Source: Rhea pennata (lineage: Eukaryota > Chordata > Aves > Rheiformes > Rheidae). From it: 64,000 nt of DNA. Location of the stretch: contig NC_084674.1 of NCBI RefSeq assembly GCF_028389875.1, positions 13,859,501 through 13,923,500 on the forward strand, given 5' to 3'. Both the position numbers and the translations under genes were made by a program. This document shows positions 58,790 through 64,000 of the stretch, piece after piece. Under the pieces are notes generated by a model. That model had not been told where the DNA came from. It did not search any database and was given only the letters and a program-made list of their open reading frames with translations. Every line of letters starts with the position of its first letter. Position 1 is the first letter of the stretch.

Positions 58790-59170
58790 GCAATGCTACT
58801 TGTCACTCCTATTCCAAGGAGCGTAACACCAAAAGCTAGAATGGGCGCCCTCGGCTTGCGGCGCGGCGTTGCTGGGGCTCTCGGCGGGGCAGCCAGGTGC
58901 GCGGCTTTGCTGCAGAGCTGCGTGCAGCTGCACAGGAGAGCCGTTGGCGCGAGCTCCTGAAGCCACCTGGGTTTGGCAGGACGTGGGTGCAGATAGGAAA
59001 TGGGGGGGGGGGTGCACAACCCCGTCTGCGTGGTGGGGGTGACCTCAGCAGGGAGGCAGCGCACAAGAAGTGAAGAACTCTCGAGCCGTGGGAAGCGGTG
59101 GCAGGGGAGCCGGAGCGAGCGGCAGGCGCCCCTCGGGCACGAGGAAGCGGGGAGCTGCCCCTGTTCACAC
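58790..59170 (+). promoter_or_regulatory. CpG-rich patch, candidate promoter of the next gene
   Basis: CpG density rises abruptly in otherwise CpG-poor DNA about 2.5 kb beyond the RAB7A poly(A) site. It surrounds a short ORF with a presequence-like peptide at 58841. In human the next gene downstream is ACAD9 on the same strand, a mitochondrial protein, but that identity is inference only. Confidence 0.4.
58841..58960 (+). other. Short ORF resembling a mitochondrial presequence (possible first exon)
   Basis: Starts in strong Kozak context (A at -3, G at +4) inside the CpG patch and encodes 39 residues: MGALGLRRGVAGALG then Ala/Arg/Leu-rich sequence, five Arg in all and no acidic residue, as in mitochondrial targeting peptides. 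A CAG|GTGCGC donor-like site follows codon 18 (58896/58897). Reading through meets TGA at 58958. The ACAD9 sequence expected in exon 1 (AKELFLGKIKK) is absent, so this is not a proven ACAD9 exon. Confidence 0.25.
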
Positions 59171-60286
59171 CTGGCCTGCTCCTGAGCTGGTGTGCACACG
59201 CACGTGCAAGCAAAATTTGGGAAAGGCATGTGCAGAAACACAAACAGTGCTCCCAGCTGCCTAGGTGCACGAAAACAACTGGATTTTATGTGGGTTTCAT
59301 GCACACATTTACCCAAGGATAAAATTAATTTTCATGTATGCATATAAAAATGCTCATTTCGAGAGAGCAGGGAAGCATAAGCACACTGGCAAGCGTGTGT
59401 GCACTGTGTGTGTGTGTGCACGCACATGCACACGTGCTCACACACTCCTCAACTCTGCAGTGAAGAACACGAGTTAGTTTTGCTCCAGGTTGCCATTGGT
59501 TTGCAGCGCTGGCTATACCTGTGCACACACGTGTGTGTTTGCAGGTGTGCCAGTGTGCACATGGACCATGCGTGTGCATGTGCATGCAGAGAGGGAGACA
59601 GAGCCACAGAGAAACCGCTCACACTTGCACACACACACAGACCTATTGCCAGGTTTACTTTATTTGTATAGTAGTATATAATGTTTGTGTGTGTGTTTGC
59701 TTGCTCTCTATATATGTGTTATCTATGCAGAGAGAACAAGATGATCTCATGCACTCCATGGAATACATTTTATATATTCATATACTTACATACGTGTCTA
59801 TTTTCTATCCTTCTCTCCCTGTATAGCCATATATATACAAACATATATAGAGATCACACACACATGCCACAAATAATTCATTTAAATATTTCTATATGTA
59901 AACCTTGTCTGCGTGTACATTTTCTAACTCTTTCTCTCTTTATATATATATATATATATATGCACATATATACATGTTTATATATATGTATATTTAGAGA
60001 GACTGAATAGACATACAGACACCCCCACATTTATATATATTTTATATATGCTTATATTTATGTATATGTATTACATAGAGAGGAAAAGAATACACAGACA
60101 CCTCCACATATATTTTTATATATACTTAATATATTTATGTATGTAGTGTGTGTGTGTATATATATATATATTTATATATATATATATAGAGAGAGAGAGT
60201 AGACAGGTATCTCCACATATATTTAAATATTTAGATTTACAGACATAATATTTGTGTGTACTATATAGAAAGAACAAGTGTATATG

Positions 60287-60289
<3 letters not shown>

Positions 60290-60333
<44 letters not shown>
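60290..60333. repeat. (CA)n microsatellite
   Basis: Uninterrupted CA dinucleotides following GCACG; a (CT)n run follows at 60346-60366. Confidence 0.95.
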
Positions 60334-60335
<2 letters not shown>

Positions 60336-60504
60336 CTTCCATCATTCTCTCTCTCTCTCTCTCTCTGTGCATATATAACATATAGAGAGAGCTCATGCGT
60401 ATGCATGGCTAGCCACCCACATTATTTAAGTGTTTATAAATGTACAGCATTTTTTTCCATTTCTGAGATGTCCATGCATAAGTGTGTGTATGCATGTGCA
60501 CCCA

Positions 60505-60536
<32 letters not shown>

Positions 60537-60695
60537 GATACCACCTCATAAATCATGTTTATATATTTATATCCTTGTGTGTGTGAGCTCATCTCTGTGC
60601 GTGTGAGATGTGAGTTCTGTGCACGCACATGTACAGAGCAGGGGGAAATACCCCCACTCACACCCGCACCACCCTCGGTCCCCACGGGTGTAGAG

Positions 60696-60706
60696 TGCGT
60701 GTGCGT

Positions 60707-60737
<31 letters not shown>

Positions 60738-60830
60738 CGTGTGTGCGTGCGCACGCATGCACGTGTGCCTGTGCGTGTGTGCGTATGTGTGTGCACGCAT
60801 ATGTATGTGTGTGTATATATATATGAGACA
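60696..60830. repeat. (TG)n/(CGTG)n microsatellite with Z-DNA-forming character
   Basis: Alternating purine-pyrimidine GTGCGT and GT repeats passing into CGCACGCATGC and TGTGTATATATA. Confidence 0.9.
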
Positions 60831-61414
60831 TTTATAATCATATGTACAAACACTCCACATTAATTATAAATTTATATCCTTAGATGTGTGCGTTTCCTTT
60901 CATTTACTGTATAATTTTACGCATATACACACACAAACACATACTTCTATACAGAGGAAAAAAGAGGGGGGAGACTCATGTGCACACAGCCACACACAAG
61001 GATATCTGTCCACATATATTTTATTTATTTCTATATTATCAAAAATTTATGGTTCTGTGCATTTCCTACCCCCCCCCCCTTTTCACTTGCTCTTTAGATA
61101 CATCAGGTAGATATGAGAGGGAGAAGAAGAGCGCTCACTCCATGCTCGCGTGTGCACACACGCACACATACACACACGCACAAACACCCCCCCCACACAC
61201 ACACCCCCTCTCCCGCGCAGGGTACCTCCTCAGGCCCCTACCCCTGTGCGCCTGTGCACTGCCTTGCTCACGGCCCCTCTGCCTGCTCCTGTTGCTGCCA
61301 CTCTCTTGTGCTGCTCTGAACAGAGCTTTGATCTTCCAGGCAACCCTGAAGTCCACAGATCCATTGGCCCTGCTGGGATGCACCCACGGGCACTGGGGGA
61401 GCTGGCGGCGCGTA

Positions 61415-61416
61415 CA

Positions 61417-61474
<58 letters not shown>

Positions 61475-61500
61475 CAGCTCATCTCACACACACACACACA

Positions 61501-61576
<76 letters not shown>
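61415..61576. repeat. (CA)n expansion inside the CR1 copy
   Basis: Two CA tracts (about 61415-61470 and 61484-61576) flank one GAGCAGCTCAT block at 61472-61482; the same block closes the second tract at 61577-61587. Confidence 0.9.
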
Positions 61577-61579
<3 letters not shown>

Positions 61580-61703
61580 CAGCTCATGCTGGATGTCATC
61601 TCCAAGCACAGGGAGGAAAAGAAGGTTCTACCTCCATCCCTGGAAAGGTGATGGAACAGCTCATTCATGAAATCATCTCCAAGCGTACGGAGGAAAAGAA
61701 GGT
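61577..61703 (+). repeat. About 77-bp internal duplication in CR1
   Basis: The block starting GAGCAGCTCAT and running through CATCTCCAAGC and GGAGGAAAAGAAGGT (61577-61625) recurs at 61654-61703 as the true MEQLI...SK...EEKKV coding segment. Divergence is about one base in five. Confidence 0.75.
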
Positions 61704-62945
61704 GGTCAGGAGTAGCCAGCATGGATTCACCAAGGGGAAATCCTGCTTAACCAATATCTGAGAGCCTTCTCTGATGGAATGACTGGCTGGGTAGATGAGG
61801 GGAGAGCAGTGGACATTGTGTACCTTGACTTCAGCAAGGCTTTTGACACTGTTTCCCAGAACATCCTCCTAGGTAAACTCAAGAAGCAAGCACTAGGCAA
61901 GTGGACAGTGAGGTGGCTTGAGAACTGGCTGAAAGGCAGAGCTCAGAGGATTGGCATCGGTGGCGTGGAGTCTAGCTGGAGGCCTGTGAGTAGTGGTGTC
62001 CCCCAGGGCTCAGTACTGGGTCCCATCCTGTTCAACTTCTTCATCAATGACCTGGATAAGGGGGCAGAGTGCCTCCTCAGCAAGTCTGCTGATGATACCA
62101 AGGTGGGAGGAGTGGCTGACACACCTGAGGGTTGTGCTGCCATTCAGAGAGACCTGGACAGGCTGGAGAGCTGGGCAGAGAGGAACCTCATGAGGCTCAA
62201 CAAGGGCAAGTGCAGGGTCCTGCACCTAGGGAGGAATAACCCTTGGCACCAGGACAAGCTGGGGGCTGACCTGCTGGAGAGCAGCTCTGCAGAGAAGGAC
62301 CTGGGAGTGCTGGGGGATGACAAGTTGACCATGAGCCAGCAATATGTGCCCTTGTGGCCAGGAAGGCCAATGGTCTCCTGAGTGGCATTAGGAAGAGTGT
62401 AGCCAGCAGGTGGAGGGAGGTGATCCTGCCCCTCTCCTCAGCCCTGGGGAGACCTCATCTCAAGTACTGTGTCCAGTTCTGGGCTTCCCAGTATAGGAGA
62501 GACATGGAGCTACTGGAGAGAGTCCAGCTTAGGGCTATGAGGATAAGCAGAGGGCTGGAGCATCTGCCCTATGAGGAATGGCTGCGAGAGAAGCCTGGGG
62601 GGGGGGGGGGGTCGGCTCAATGATGTGTACAAGTACCTGAAGGGAGGGTGTCAGGGGGATGGGGACAAACTCTTTTCAGTTGCCCCATGTGACAGGACAA
62701 GAGGCAATGGGCAGAAACTGAAGCACAGGAAGTTCCACCTGAACGTGAGGGGGAATTTCTTCACTGTGAGAGTGACGGAGCACTGGCACAGGTTGCCCAG
62801 AGAGGTTGTGGCGTCTCCTTCCCTGGAGATCTTCAAAAAAAACAAAAACTCTGCCTGGGCACGATCCTGTGCAACATGCTCTAGGTGACCCTGCTGGGAC
62901 TCTCCATAGGGCCCTGCCAACCTCAACCATGCTGTGAGTCTGTGT

Positions 62946-63368
62946 GCACGTTGGTGTTTTTAATTTACATATCTGCAATATATAATAAACCATATTACAT
63001 GTATAATTATCAATACGTGCACCTCCCATACAAGGTTTTCTTTAGCTATAGGTTTCTACCTGTTTATAGAACTAGTGCTACACATGTACATACCTATCTG
63101 GCTGCACACACGTACCCTGGGTGTGCAAACACACACCACTGATGGAGCTTGTTCTGGCCACAGCTGTCCAACTCGTGTGGTATAGCTCAGCCATCTATAA
63201 ATAAACATATGCAGAGAGAGAAAGATTGTGTGTGTGAAAGCGAGAGCGAGGTATTTACAGCTAATCATACATACCAACACTCCACATTCATTTTATTTAA
63301 ATTTATATCCTTAGATCTGTGCATTTTCCGTCATTCTCGCTTTGTGTATAGTTTTATGCATATACGCG

Positions 63369-63415
<47 letters not shown>

Positions 63416-63895
63416 CAGAGAAAAAAAGAGAGGGAAAAGAAGTGAGATGGAGGGGAGAGAGAGAGAGAGAGAGAGACTCTTGCATGTGTACATGCACACA
63501 CACGTGCGCATGTGTGTGCACACACATGCACATGTGCGTGTACACACACACACACACACACACACAGTAGCCCCATGTGTATTTTGTTTTTGTGTATCTA
63601 AGAGCAAGAGTGTGCATGTGTCAGAGTGCCAACACAGCTACCCTGATACCCCCGTCAGGTATTTTAATATATTAATATATATTAATATATTATTATATAT
63701 TTAATATATACATGTATGCATGTGAGGAGGGTGGATGTATTTTTCTACCCACCCCCCCCCCCCCGGCTGATACATATAGATATTTAAAAAAATATATAGA
63801 AAGAGCAAGAGCATGCACTTGCGCTCGCTTGCTCGCTCTCTCGCTCTCTCACACACACTCTGACACCCTCCGTGCGTGTGTGTGTGCACACAAGT

Positions 63896-63970
<75 letters not shown>

Positions 63971-64000
63971 CATGCATGCATATGCGTGTGCTGTAGTGCC
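62946..64000. repeat. Compound microsatellite and degenerate satellite array, right block
   Basis: The same module type continues beyond the CR1 copy. Copies near 63276-63430 share ATTTATATCCTT, GCATATAC and the ACAGAG-A-rich end with those at 60.8 kb. It contains (CA)n at 63373-63413 and 63541-63566, a CGCGCG run at 63365-63375, (GA)n at 63456-63476, (TA)n at 63663-63710, a C15 run near 63750 and (TG)n at 63898-63964. Confidence 0.85.
63898..63964. repeat. (TG)n microsatellite
   Basis: A run of more than 30 TG dinucleotides near the window end, ending in TATGCATGCATGCATATGC. Confidence 0.95.

Larger units (their letters stand above)
59180..61210. repeat. Compound microsatellite and degenerate satellite array, left block
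   Basis: Alternating (CA/TG)n, (TA)n, (GA)n and (CT)n runs embedded in a recurring module: CCACAT plus an A/T-rich stretch, often ATTTATATCCTT, then a T/C-rich stretch, TGTATA...GCATATA, a CA run, a purine run and a CATGTGCA-type end. Module starts are visible near 59868, 60026, 60105, 60212, 60416, 60540, 60852 and 61010. All ORFs here are low-complexity artefacts. Confidence 0.85.
61340..62945 (+). mobile_element. CR1 LINE ORF2 fragment, broken reverse transcriptase, with 3' end
   Basis: Frames across this span match the avian CR1 reverse transcriptase: [81 protein letters not shown] and [13 protein letters not shown]. The copy is 5'-truncated and reaches the 3' end (ACCTCAACCATGCTGTGAG, a decayed octamer tail). 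It is dead. The frame shifts near 61765, near 62345 (one extra base) and at a G-run near 62598-62611 where the LFSLEKRRLRGDL part is missing. The catalytic FADD box reads SADD (codon 62085-62087). Between the GEL block and SIPGK the expected sequence is replaced by CA repeats and a partial duplication. Confidence 0.92.

Noticed and set aside
58732-59316. 194-codon minus-strand ORF with a hydrophobic segment near its C-terminus
   Set aside because: Composition follows the CpG patch, no start or splice context was found, and the opposite strand has the better-supported model.
61779-62381. 200-codon reverse-transcriptase ORF as an active gene
   Set aside because: It is one frame of a 5'-truncated CR1 copy with frameshifts on both sides and an altered catalytic box.
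59265-63996. Many His/Thr- or Val/Cys-rich ORFs
   Set aside because: Direct translation of CA/TG microsatellites; not genes.

Overview
This window is an ordinary stretch of vertebrate nuclear DNA, most likely from a bird. The bird call rests on three things. It carries CR1 LINE sequence of the avian type, including two 5'-truncated copies. Its protein-coding exons match tetrapod RPN1 and RAB7A almost residue for residue. The locus is compact: RPN1 fits in about 8 kb and lies under 13 kb from RAB7A. A non-avian reptile is less likely but not excluded. There are no operons, phage genes or CRISPR arrays.

Layout. 1-15,480: intergenic DNA downstream of RPN1 with three CpG-rich islands (about 1.5-2.25, 5.7-7.6 and 14.9-15.5 kb) but no recognisable coding exon. 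15,500-23,800 (minus strand): complete RPN1 (ribophorin I), 10 coding exons, 596 residues, with a CpG-island promoter. 24,000-36,000: intergenic DNA between the two divergent genes, with an orphan CpG island at 28.7-29.3 kb holding a near-consensus CTCF motif, and an antisense CR1 fragment at 35.7-36.1 kb. 36,100-56,350 (plus strand): complete RAB7A, one non-coding exon, five coding exons and a 15.6-kb first intron; the protein has 207 residues. 56,400-59,200: short intergenic region with an old CR1-like remnant, an A39 tract and a CpG-rich patch that may be the start of the next gene. 59,200-64,000: dense microsatellite DNA that also has a higher-order repeating module, interrupted by a broken CR1 reverse-transcriptase copy.

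The two genes serve the endomembrane system: RPN1 is a core subunit of the ER oligosaccharyltransferase, and RAB7A is the late endosome/lysosome Rab. Their head-to-head order matches human 3q21, where GATA2 lies beyond the RPN1 3' side and ACAD9 beyond RAB7A (known synteny, not visible here). Points most worth a second look are a perfect CLEAR (TFEB) palindrome in the RAB7A promoter, a paired GACGTGTC motif in RPN1 intron 1, CTCF-like motifs bracketing the two genes, a GATA/E-box/ETS cluster near 4 kb, a mitochondrial-presequence-like ORF at 58.8 kb, and the compound satellite at the right end. I found no clearly novel gene system.
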